DNA from: an uncultured Prevotella sp.
GTDB lineage: Bacteria > Bacteroidota > Bacteroidia > Bacteroidales > Bacteroidaceae
Length of the DNA: 7,892 nt
Assembly (NCBI GenBank): GCA_900546345.1
Contig: URCI01000077.1
Location: 1 to 7,892, forward strand
Reading direction: 5' to 3'
Each line of letters opens with the position of its first letter. The stretch's first letter is position 1. Position numbers and translations under genes: made by a program. The notes under the pieces were generated by a model. That model was not told the origin of the DNA, did not search any database, and saw only the letters and a program-made list of their open reading frames with translations. Of the stretch, positions 1 to 5,671 are shown in pieces.

Positions 1-483
1 GGCCATGGCGTAAATCTCTTTTTGGAAGATGATGGGCGGACGGTTGAGAAGCACATCGCGGATCACGCCGCCGGCAGATCCCGTGATACATCCCATGGCT
101 ATGGCCACCCAAAAGGGATGGCCGCAGACCAATGTCTTCTGGATGCCGGCAATGGTGAACAGTGCCAGGCCCAGGGTGTCGAAGAAGAACCAGGCATTGT
201 CTAAATGACGCAGCAACCGCGCGAAGAGAATGACCATCACTTGAGCTAAAAACGTACACACGATATACATCGGTGATGTCATCCAAAAGGGAATCACGCC
301 TAACATGACATCACGGAGCGTACCTCCTCCGATAGCAACGACAAAACCACATACAAAACCTCCGAACCAATCATAATGTCTTGCGGCCGCATGGCGAATA
401 CCAGAAACGGCAAAGGCCAATGTACCTAATATCTCGATCGTTTGCTGCACAGAATGGATAAAATCCGGGTCGTGATAAAACAT
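1..483 (-). CDS. UPF0126 / TRIC-type membrane protein, C-terminus cut by window edge
   Basis: Reading the minus strand from the ATG at 483-481 gives 161 codons with no stop before the window edge. This is an integral membrane protein of the UPF0126 family (relatives YicG, YvgT), whose members are related to trimeric intracellular cation channels. The family's internal duplication is visible. The first half has E17-x-x-G-T-x-A-F-A-x-S-G28, then the glycine motif GGGTLRD at residues 52-58. The second half has D102-x-x-G-L-A-L-F with G113, then GSAGGVIRD at 135-143, followed by LLNRPP. Hydrophobic segments lie at about 9-28, 39-54, 72-91, 103-114 and 123-141. Family members are roughly 200 residues long, so perhaps 40 are missing. 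The start fits the family: a short polar lead, then the first membrane helix. The gene lies 81 bp downstream of the dehydrogenase on the same strand. Channel activity is inferred from family membership; the physiological ion and role are unknown. Confidence 0.9.
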   Translation of the reverse strand, partial: MFYHDPDFIHSVQQTIEILGTLAFAVSGIRHAAARHYDWFGGFVCGFVVAIGGGTLRDVMLGVIPFWMTSPMYIVCTFLAQVMVILFARLLRHLDNAWFFFDTLGLALFTIAGIQKTLVCGHPFWVAIAMGCITGSAGGVIRDVLLNRPPIIFQKEIYAMA

Positions 484-564
484 GATTCTCTTTTACTGGT
501 TATATTGTGAATTCCTTACTTGCTCAAAATGACTTGTCTGCTGCGAACAGCCCCATCCACTTGA

Positions 565-1515
565 TCAGACATGATTCAAGCTTCTGCCTTCAACAAAAGC
601 TTTAACATTCTCCACACATATCTCCATCAGCCTTTGTCTGGCTTCTTTCGTTGCCCAGGCGATATGCGGAGTGATATAGGCATGAGGTTGGGCAAACAGA
701 GGATTGTCGGCACGAGGCGGCTCTTCGACCATGACATCGGCACCATAAGCAGCCAGCTTTTCAGTCTCCAAAGCCTCTGCCACAGCACTCTCGTCCACGA
801 GAGGACCGCGGCCGGTGTTGATCAGTATGGCAGAAGGGCGCATCAGCTTCAGTCGCTTGGCATCAATGAGATGATAGGTGTCCTGTGTCAACGGACAATG
901 AAGTGACAGAATGTCAGAGACAGCCAAGACACCCTCTAAAGTGGTTTTCTGAATACCTTCGGGTAAGTCTGACGCATTCTTAGAGGTCAGCGCAAAGACA
1001 TCCATTCCGAAATCGCGTGCTAAGCGTGCCACGCGCATTCCGATATTTCCCAGTCCGACGATACCCATTGTCTTTCCGGATAGTTCAGGCAGCGGTGTGT
1101 CCCAATAGCAGAAGTCGGCATTGCGGCTCCAGCGTCCCTGGCGGTTCTCGTCGGCATAATGGGCTACGTGGTTGGTGATATTCAGAATATGAGCGAATGT
1201 CATCTGCACTACGCTGTCGGTGCTGTAGGCTGGGATGTTGGTCACAACGATGCCCCGACGGTGAGCGGCATCGATGTCAACCACGTTGTATCCTGTAGCC
1301 AGCACACCGATATATTTCAGTCGGGGCAGCTGTGCCATGATTTCGTCGGTCATGTTGACTTTGTTGACAAGCACGGCATCGGCATCCTTGGCGCGCTCCA
1401 CGATTTCGTCGGGCGCTGTGCGCGGATAGACGGTGAGTTGACCAAAAGCCTTCAAAGGTTCCCAAGAGAGGTCACCCGGGTTGGCGGCATAGCCGTCGAG
1501 TTCTACAATATTCAT
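565..1515 (-). CDS. D-2-hydroxyacid dehydrogenase, glycerate dehydrogenase / hydroxypyruvate reductase type
   Basis: A 316-residue cytoplasmic NAD(P)-dependent D-isomer 2-hydroxyacid dehydrogenase. The family reversibly reduces 2-keto acids to D-2-hydroxy acids; the opening (NIVELDGYAANPGDLSW) resembles glycerate dehydrogenases that act on hydroxypyruvate/glycerate. Numbered from the ATG at 1515, the Rossmann motif GLGNIG is at 154-159. The catalytic triad is complete: Arg236 in NTGRGPLVDE, Glu265 in VEEPP, and His284 in TPHIAW. Where NAD enzymes usually have an acidic residue at the end of the second Rossmann strand, this protein has L-T-S-K (176-179), which would fit NADP; this is inference. 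A longer reading from 1521 would need a TTG start and adds only two residues. The ATG at 1513-1515 is preferred because family members begin just before this hydrophobic strand. It lies about 106 bp downstream of rarA on the same strand, and no clear promoter was found in that gap. The exact substrate is uncertain. Confidence 0.93.
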   Translation of the reverse strand: MNIVELDGYAANPGDLSWEPLKAFGQLTVYPRTAPDEIVERAKDADAVLVNKVNMTDEIMAQLPRLKYIGVLATGYNVVDIDAAHRRGIVVTNIPAYSTDSVVQMTFAHILNITNHVAHYADENRQGRWSRNADFCYWDTPLPELSGKTMGIVGLGNIGMRVARLARDFGMDVFALTSKNASDLPEGIQKTTLEGVLAVSDILSLHCPLTQDTYHLIDAKRLKLMRPSAILINTGRGPLVDESAVAEALETEKLAAYGADVMVEEPPRADNPLFAQPHAYITPHIAWATKEARQRLMEICVENVKAFVEGRSLNHV

Positions 1516-1621
1516 ATGCAAGATGATTGAATGGTTACTTATTGATGATAGTGTTCACGAGAAGCACACCTTATTATATAGAGCACATATAACTTTATAG
1601 GGTGCATTTCTTTTTCCAACC

Positions 1622-2896
1622 TTACTCCTCATACCTTTTTCCCCAACATTTCAGCATACGCTGATAGAGTTTCCCTTCCGAGGGCGAGTGCTGGGCATGC
1701 CAAAGGCGCAGGTCCTTGAGATTGTCAGGGAGATATTGCTGGGGCGTGAAGTTGCCGGGATAGTCGTGCGGATACTTATATCCATCATGGTATCCGAGCT
1801 CAGCCATGAGCTTCGTGGGAGCGTTGCGCAGGGGCAGCGGCACGGGCTGGTTGCCGCTCTTCCTGACCTCCTCCAAGGCCGTGTTGATGCCCATGTAGGC
1901 AGAGTTGCTCTTCGGGCTCGTGGCCAGGTAGACGGTGGCCTCGGCCAGTGGGATGCGCCCCTCCGGCCATCCTATCTTCATCACCGCGTCGAAAGCAGCG
2001 TTGGCCAGCAGCAGGGCGTTGGGATTGGCCAGACCGATGTCCTCAGCGGCCGAGATGACTAGCCGACGGGCGATGAACTGCGGGTCTTCCCCACCCTCTA
2101 TCATCCTCGCCATCCAGTACAAGGCCGCATCGGGGTCGGACCCGCGTATGCTCTTGATAAACGCCGAGATGATGTCGTAGTGCATCTCCCCGTCCTTGTC
2201 GTAGGCCAAGGGGTTGGCCTGCAGGCGGTCCTCCACCAAGGCATCGGTGATGACGATGTCGGCAGTGTCGTTGGCCCCGACCACCAGCTCCAGGATGTTG
2301 AGCAGTTTGCGTGCGTCGCCACCGCTGTATCGCAGCAGCGCCCCGGTCTCCTTCAGTTCGATATGCCGTTGGCTCAGCACGGTGTCTTTGGTCAGCGCGC
2401 GGTGGAGAATCTTCAGCAGGTCGTCCTTGTCGAGCGACTTGAGCACATAGAGCTGGCAACGCGAGAGCAGAGGTCGGATGACTTCAAAGGAGGGATTCTC
2501 CGTGGTCGCGCCAATGAGCGTCACCACGCCCTGCTCCACCGCTCCCAACAACGAGTCTTGCTGCGACTTGGAGAAACGGTGAATCTCGTCGATGAACAAG
2601 ATGGGCGACTGCTCCTGGAAGAAGCGGCCCTGCTTGGCACGGGCAATGACGTCACGCACGTCCTTCACCCCGCTCGTGACAGCACTGAGCGTGTAGAAAG
2701 GCACCTTGAGCGTGCTGGCGATGATATGGGCCAGCGTCGTCTTGCCCACTCCCGGCGGCCCCCACAAGATGAAGGAGCTGACATGCCCCGACTCTATCAT
2801 CCTCCTCAGCACGCCGTCCTTGCCGACAAGATGGTCCTGGCCCACATAGTCGTCGAGCGACTGCGGCCGCATGCGTTCTGCCAATGGTTCTGACAT
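1622..2896 (-). CDS. rarA: Replication-associated recombination protein RarA (MgsA), AAA+ ATPase
   Basis: A 424-residue cytoplasmic AAA+ ATPase of the RarA/MgsA/WRNIP1 family, related to clamp-loader and RuvB ATPases. It acts at stalled replication forks and single-strand/double-strand DNA junctions. The N-terminus LAERMRPQSLDDYVGQ is diagnostic. Walker A GPPGVGKT is at 46-53, Walker B ILFIDE at 99-104 and sensor 1 TTEN at 131-134. The arginine finger lies in LLSRC (R146), and sensor 2 in GGDARKLLN (R196). The helical tetramerisation domain follows from about 245 (IKSIRGSDPDAALYW, then ARRLVISAAEDIGLANP) and ends with the family's P-x-x-Y-L-P-D region near 385-391. Length is normal for the family and all key residues are present, so it should be active. 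Third codon positions are strongly G/C, visibly more than in rho or the dehydrogenase. It is transcribed divergently from rpsA, with a -7 box 29 bp upstream of the start. Confidence 0.97.
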   Translation of the reverse strand: MSEPLAERMRPQSLDDYVGQDHLVGKDGVLRRMIESGHVSSFILWGPPGVGKTTLAHIIASTLKVPFYTLSAVTSGVKDVRDVIARAKQGRFFQEQSPILFIDEIHRFSKSQQDSLLGAVEQGVVTLIGATTENPSFEVIRPLLSRCQLYVLKSLDKDDLLKILHRALTKDTVLSQRHIELKETGALLRYSGGDARKLLNILELVVGANDTADIVITDALVEDRLQANPLAYDKDGEMHYDIISAFIKSIRGSDPDAALYWMARMIEGGEDPQFIARRLVISAAEDIGLANPNALLLANAAFDAVMKIGWPEGRIPLAEATVYLATSPKSNSAYMGINTALEEVRKSGNQPVPLPLRNAPTKLMAELGYHDGYKYPHDYPGNFTPQQYLPDNLKDLRLWHAQHSPSEGKLYQRMLKCWGKRYEE

Positions 2897-2924
2897 ATTC
2901 TATGAGCTTTTCGTTTTCAGAATA

Positions 2925-2932
2925 CAAATATA
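2925..2932 (-). promoter_or_regulatory. Putative rarA promoter, Bacteroidota -7 box
   Basis: Read on the minus strand this is TATATTTG, an exact match to the Bacteroidota -7 consensus TAnnTTTG. Transcription would start near 2918, giving a leader of about 20 nt before the rarA ATG. No convincing TTTG-type -33 element is visible at the expected distance, so the match is good but not complete. Confidence 0.6.
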
Positions 2933-2974
2933 CGATTTTTCTTGGAAATACACTCATACCATCGAAAAAATTAA

Positions 2975-3029
2975 CGCCACACCGCCACACCGACATCCGT
3001 CGCAGTGTCGCACCGTCGCACCGTCGCAT
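2975..3029 (-). repeat. 8-bp-periodic repeat array, left (inverted) copy
   Basis: Seven consecutive units with an 8-bp period can be read on the plus strand: CGCCACAC twice, a 7-bp unit CGACATC, then CGTCGCAG, TGTCGCAC, CGTCGCAC and CGTCGCAT. The last four units (2998-3029, 32 bp) are the exact reverse complement of 3208-3239 and of 3262-3293. The two outer CGCCACAC units look like diverged versions of CGTCGCAC. The array lies just upstream of the rarA promoter. An 8-bp period is incompatible with a conserved reading frame, so open frames through it are not genes. Confidence 0.9.
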
Positions 3030-3087
3030 TTATAGGTATCTGATAATAGGAAGTATTAGATTGTGAACTAAAGAGTATTTGCTATTC

Positions 3088-3155
3088 ATAATATAAAATA
3101 TTAATTATTAATATATTAAATAATAATAATATATATTATATATAATATATTTTTA
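3088..3155. other. 68-bp tract with no G or C
   Basis: Every base from 3088 to 3155 is A or T, rich in TAATAT and ATATAT steps. The tract sits between the inverted repeat copies and is flanked by ordinary A/T-rich sequence. Such a tract would melt easily and, with the flanking GC-rich inverted arms, could extrude. No DnaA-box cluster or iteron is visible beside it, so I do not call it an origin. It may simply be relaxed intergenic sequence or the core of a repeat element. Confidence 0.85.
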
Positions 3156-3203
3156 CTCTATAGTCTCATTTTCCCACTTTTAGCCGTCGTATGATGAAAA
3201 CGG

Positions 3204-3246
3204 CCTTATGCGACGGTGCGACGGTGCGACACTGCGACGCATCGCA
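3204..3246 (+). repeat. 43-bp repeat, direct copy 1 (8-bp units)
   Basis: The copy starts with CCTT, followed by ATGCGACG, GTGCGACG, GTGCGACA and CTGCGACG units, and ends in CATCGCA. It is identical over 43 bp to 3258-3300 (copy-to-copy period 54 bp), and its 32-bp core 3208-3239 is inverted relative to 2998-3029. The 3' end contains a small hairpin, TGCGA-cgca-TCGCA, at 3233-3246. Confidence 0.93.
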
Positions 3247-3257
3247 TACAGAATCGT

Positions 3258-3300
3258 CCTTATGCGACGGTGCGACGGTGCGACACTGCGACGCATCGCA
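3258..3300 (+). repeat. 43-bp repeat, direct copy 2 (8-bp units)
   Basis: A perfect duplicate of 3204-3246 separated from it by 11 bp (3247-3257). Exact identity of two intergenic copies suggests a recent duplication or ongoing homogenisation. The same end hairpin, TGCGA-cgca-TCGCA, is present. The copies lie about 190-280 bp upstream of the rpsA promoter core and show no coding logic. Confidence 0.93.
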
Positions 3301-3485
3301 AGGTTGCTTTCCGACTTCGTTTCTAACGATAAACGCATGCCTCCAAACCAATACTTACGCGCGACGCAAACCATAAATATGGATTTATCAGACCATAAAA
3401 AAGAAATCGTACGTTATCGACGTTAAAATATCATAAATACGACGTAACCCACTGACCCGGCGAACGGTGTATGGAAAAAAAGCCG
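3301..3485. other. Intergenic stretch upstream of the rpsA promoter
   Basis: No gene or strong structure is seen here. An open frame of 15 codons from 3379 (MDLSDHKKEIVRYRR) has no homology I recognise and no start context, so I leave it out. Scattered CGACG/ACGT steps (3361-3366, 3419-3423, 3440-3445) faintly echo the repeat units next door but do not form a regular array. Confidence 0.6.
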
Positions 3486-3493
3486 TACCTTTG
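3486..3493 (+). promoter_or_regulatory. rpsA promoter, -7 box TACCTTTG
   Basis: TACCTTTG is an exact fit to the Bacteroidota -7 consensus TAnnTTTG and extends to TACCTTTGCA, the same decamer found before rho and before the tRNA gene. Transcription would start near 3500, giving a leader of about 80 nt. The -33 region (around 3462-3468) has no clear TTTG. Confidence 0.75.
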
Positions 3494-3513
3494 CAGCCGA
3501 TTTCAAAGGGTGT

Positions 3514-3556
3514 GGGTATTCTATACCCTGTCGATTCACATAAAGTCTAACTTTAT
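3514..3556 (+). promoter_or_regulatory. Two small hairpins in the rpsA leader
   Basis: Within the predicted 5' UTR, GGGTAT (3514-3519) pairs with ATACCC (3523-3528) across a TCT loop. ATAAAG (3540-3545) pairs with CTTTAT (3551-3556) across TCTAA. The first hairpin begins only about 14 nt after the predicted transcription start. S1 is known to repress its own translation through leader structure in E. coli; a similar role here is inference only. The stems are short and could be chance. Confidence 0.4.
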
Positions 3557-3581
3557 TAATTCATTAACAATTTAATTTTTT

Positions 3582-5372
3582 ATGTCAGATTTAAACAACG
3601 TCAAGAACGTGCAGCCATTAGCCGACTTCAACTGGGACGAGTTTGAAAACGGCGCTAGCTCAAACGTTAGCAAGCAAGACCTCGAGAAGGCCTACGACGA
3701 GACTCTCAACAAGATCCAGGAGCACGAGGTGGTCGAGGGTACTGTCATCTCCATCGATAAGAAAGAGGTGGTAGTCAACATCGGCTACAAGAGCGATGGT
3801 ATCATCCCCGCTTCTGAGTTCCGCTACAACCCAGACCTGAAGGTGGGTGACAAGGTAGAGGTCTATGTCGAGGATCAGGAGGACAAGAAAGGCCAGCTGG
3901 TTCTTTCTCACAAGAAGGCTCGCCTGAGCAAGAGCTGGGAGCTCATCAACAAGGCTATGGAGAACAATGAGGTGATCCAGGGCTACATCAAGTGCCGCAC
4001 GAAGGGTGGTATGATCGTCGATGTCTTCGGCATCGAGGCCTTCCTCCCCGGCAGCCAGATTGACGTTCATCCTATACGCGACTACGACATGTTCGTGGGC
4101 AAGACCATGGAGTTCAAGGTGGTGAAGATCAACCAGGAGTTCCGCAATGTCGTCGTATCGCACAAGGCACTCATCGAGGCCGAGCTCGAGGCTCAGAAGA
4201 AAGAGATCATCTCTCACTTGGAGAAGGGTCAGGTGCTCGAGGGTACTGTCAAAAACATCACTTCTTACGGTGTATTCGTCGACCTCGGCGGTGTGGACGG
4301 ACTGGTGCATATCACCGACCTCTCTTGGGGCCGCGTCAGCGATCCGCATGAGGTTGTACAGCTCGACCAGAAGATCAATGTCGTTATCCTCGACTTCGAT
4401 GAGGAGAAGAAGCGCATTGCGCTCGGCCTGAAGCAGCTCACTCCGCATCCTTGGGATTCTCTCGATCCTAACCTCAAGGTGGGCGACCACGTGAAGGGCA
4501 AGGTTGTCGTCATCGCCGACTACGGCGCATTCGTCGAGATCCAGCCCGGTGTTGAGGGTCTGATCCACGTCAGCGAGATGTCTTGGAGCCAGCACCTTCG
4601 TTCCGCTCAGGAGTTCCTGCATGTAGGTGACGAGGTAGAGGCCGTGATCCTCTCTCTCGACCGCCAGGAGCGCAAGATGAGCCTCGGTATCAAGCAGCTC
4701 AAGGAAGATCCTTGGGAGACCATCGAGCAGAAGTATCCTGTTGGCAGCCGCCACACTGCAAAGGTTCGCAACTTCACCAACTTCGGTATCTTCGTAGAGC
4801 TCGAAGAGGGTGTCGACGGTCTGATCCATATCAGCGACCTGAGCTGGACCAAGAAAGTGAAGCATCCTTCTGAGTTCACTTCTGTTGGTGCTGACATCGA
4901 CGTCGTCGTGCTCGACATCGACAAGGAGAACCGTCGTCTGAGCCTCGGCCACAAGCAGCTCGAGGAGAATCCTTGGGACAAGTACGAGGAGATCTATACT
5001 CCGGGTTCTGTCCACGAGGGCAAGATCACCGAGATGATGGACAAGGGTGCTGTCATCACTCTGACAGAGGGTGGCGAAGGCTTTGCTACTCCTAAGCACC
5101 TGACTAAGGAAGACGGCTCACAGGCTAAGCTCGGTGAGGTTCTTCCGTTCAAGGTGATTGAGTTCAACAAGGATTCTCGCCGCATCATCCTCTCCCACTC
5201 TCGTACATTCGAGGAGGGCAAGGACGAGCCTAAGACAACCCGCCGCCACAACTCCGGCTCTGCTCGCAAGGCTCAGGAGACTCCAGTGATCAACAATGTT
5301 GCTGCTGGTACAAGCCTGGGTGACCTCGACGTTCTCGCTAAGCTGAAGGCCGATCTCGAGAATGGCAAGTAA
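3582..5372 (+). CDS. rpsA: 30S ribosomal protein S1
   Basis: A 596-residue ribosomal protein that binds mRNA on the small subunit and promotes initiation, especially on messages without a Shine-Dalgarno sequence, as here. Six S1 (OB-fold RNA-binding) domains are visible at about 48-112, 129-195, 216-285, 302-371, 389-459 and 475-541. Domains 3-5 are the most canonical, with YGVFVDLGGVDGLVHITDLSW at 229-249 and its equivalents at 314-335 and 401-422. The first two domains are more divergent, as expected for ribosome-anchoring repeats, and the sixth is weakened (GGEGFATPKHL). A basic, Ser/Thr-rich linker (about 546-575) precedes the C-terminal stretch GDLDVLAKLKADLENGK. The start is the ATG right after an A/T-rich run with no Shine-Dalgarno sequence. 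Codon use is strongly biased (GAG, AAG, CTC, ATC), fitting high expression. It has its own promoter at 3486 and an intrinsic terminator downstream, so it is probably monocistronic. Confidence 0.97.
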   Translation: MSDLNNVKNVQPLADFNWDEFENGASSNVSKQDLEKAYDETLNKIQEHEVVEGTVISIDKKEVVVNIGYKSDGIIPASEFRYNPDLKVGDKVEVYVEDQEDKKGQLVLSHKKARLSKSWELINKAMENNEVIQGYIKCRTKGGMIVDVFGIEAFLPGSQIDVHPIRDYDMFVGKTMEFKVVKINQEFRNVVVSHKALIEAELEAQKKEIISHLEKGQVLEGTVKNITSYGVFVDLGGVDGLVHITDLSWGRVSDPHEVVQLDQKINVVILDFDEEKKRIALGLKQLTPHPWDSLDPNLKVGDHVKGKVVVIADYGAFVEIQPGVEGLIHVSEMSWSQHLRSAQEFLHVGDEVEAVILSLDRQERKMSLGIKQLKEDPWETIEQKYPVGSRHTAKVRNFTNFGIFVELEEGVDGLIHISDLSWTKKVKHPSEFTSVGADIDVVVLDIDKENRRLSLGHKQLEENPWDKYEEIYTPGSVHEGKITEMMDKGAVITLTEGGEGFATPKHLTKEDGSQAKLGEVLPFKVIEFNKDSRRIILSHSRTFEEGKDEPKTTRRHNSGSARKAQETPVINNVAAGTSLGDLDVLAKLKADLENGK

Positions 5373-5390
5373 TTGATAGAATTGCGAAAA

Positions 5391-5418
5391 AGATCCTTCC
5401 CGACCTTGGGGAGGATCT
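5391..5418 (+). promoter_or_regulatory. Stem-loop just after rpsA, without U-tract
   Basis: AGATCCTTCCC (5391-5401) pairs with GGGGAGGATCT (5408-5418) through 11 base pairs including one U-G, with the loop GACCTT. It begins 18 nt after the rpsA stop codon and ends 7 nt before the terminator stem. No T-run follows, so it is not a terminator by itself. It could protect the 3' end of the abundant rpsA transcript or bind a protein. Confidence 0.75.
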
Positions 5419-5425
5419 CTACCAT

Positions 5426-5458
5426 AAAGACTGCAAAGATTACTTTGCAGTCTTTTTT
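5426..5458 (+). terminator. Intrinsic (Rho-independent) terminator of rpsA
   Basis: A perfect 13-bp stem (5426-5438 with 5443-5455; core GACTGCAAAG / CTTTGCAGTC) has the loop ATTA and runs directly into a T-tract ending at 5458. It closes the rpsA transcription unit. The upstream arm also supplies an A-run, so weaker bidirectional function is possible, but the next gene downstream is co-directional. Confidence 0.92.
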
Positions 5459-5587
5459 ATGCCTGTATTTTCCGTCTTCAGCGTCGAATGATTAATCTTT
5501 GGAGCCAAAATCCAAACTACTTGTTTAATAAGTGTTAATACAAAAGTATTTCATTCCTAAACACTCTCATATTTGTAGTTTTTTCAT

Positions 5588-5595
5588 TACCTTTG
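5588..5595 (+). promoter_or_regulatory. rho promoter, -7 box TACCTTTG
   Basis: An exact -7 consensus extended to TACCTTTGCA, 76 bp upstream of the rho ATG. Predicted transcription starts near 5602 and leaves a leader of about 70 nt. A TTTG at 5572-5575 is too close (12 bp) for a normal -33 element, so the -33 box is weak or absent. Confidence 0.72.
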
Positions 5596-5615
5596 CATTG
5601 ATTTAAAAACACATC

Positions 5616-5638
5616 GATGTTGCCGTTCTGGCAACATC
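5616..5638 (+). promoter_or_regulatory. Strong stem-loop in the rho leader
   Basis: GATGTTGCC (5616-5624) pairs perfectly with GGCAACATC (5630-5638) across the 5-nt loop GTTCT. It lies roughly 14-37 nt into the predicted transcript and ends 33 nt before the start codon. No T-run follows, so it is not an intrinsic terminator. Rho genes are autoregulated through their leaders in E. coli; that this hairpin serves such control, or stabilises the mRNA, is inference. Confidence 0.7.
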
Positions 5639-5671
5639 TTGTAAAATCAACAAGTATATTTTTTATATTCT

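Noticed and set aside
22..204. Short plus-strand open frame at the left edge
   Set aside because: It lies opposite the clearly recognisable UPF0126 gene and has no recognisable features.
1522..1621. Possible hairpin GCAC...GTGTGC in the rarA-dehydrogenase gap
   Set aside because: Pairing is broken after four base pairs and no T-run follows on the minus strand, so neither a terminator nor a structured RNA can be supported.
3204..3300. CRISPR-like direct repeats
   Set aside because: Only two copies, an 11-bp spacer far shorter than real spacers, internal 8-bp periodicity, and no cas genes nearby.
2975..3300. Chromosomal replication origin
   Set aside because: An A/T-only tract and repeats are present, but no DnaA-box cluster, and neither dnaA nor dnaN is adjacent. 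Position relative to GC skew cannot be judged from this window.
3166..3426. Several 60-70 codon open frames through the repeats (products with CDGATVRHCDAS or RRSVAPSHRR repeats)
   Set aside because: The 8-bp repeat unit stays open in many frames on both strands, so these are repeat translations; none has a conserved domain or start context.
3379..3426. 15-codon frame MDLSDHKKEIVRYRR
   Set aside because: Too short, no promoter or start context of its own, no known similarity; most likely chance.
3660..5099. A 479-codon open frame on the minus strand opposite rpsA
   Set aside because: It is a mirror of the highly biased rpsA codons (Leu/Val/Asp-rich product without domain logic). rpsA itself is unmistakable with six S1 domains, so the antisense frame is a by-product.
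5498..5516. Inverted repeat TTTGGA / TCCAAA upstream of the rho promoter
   Set aside because: A 6-bp stem with a 7-nt A-rich loop is within chance expectation and lies about 70 bp upstream of the -7 box.
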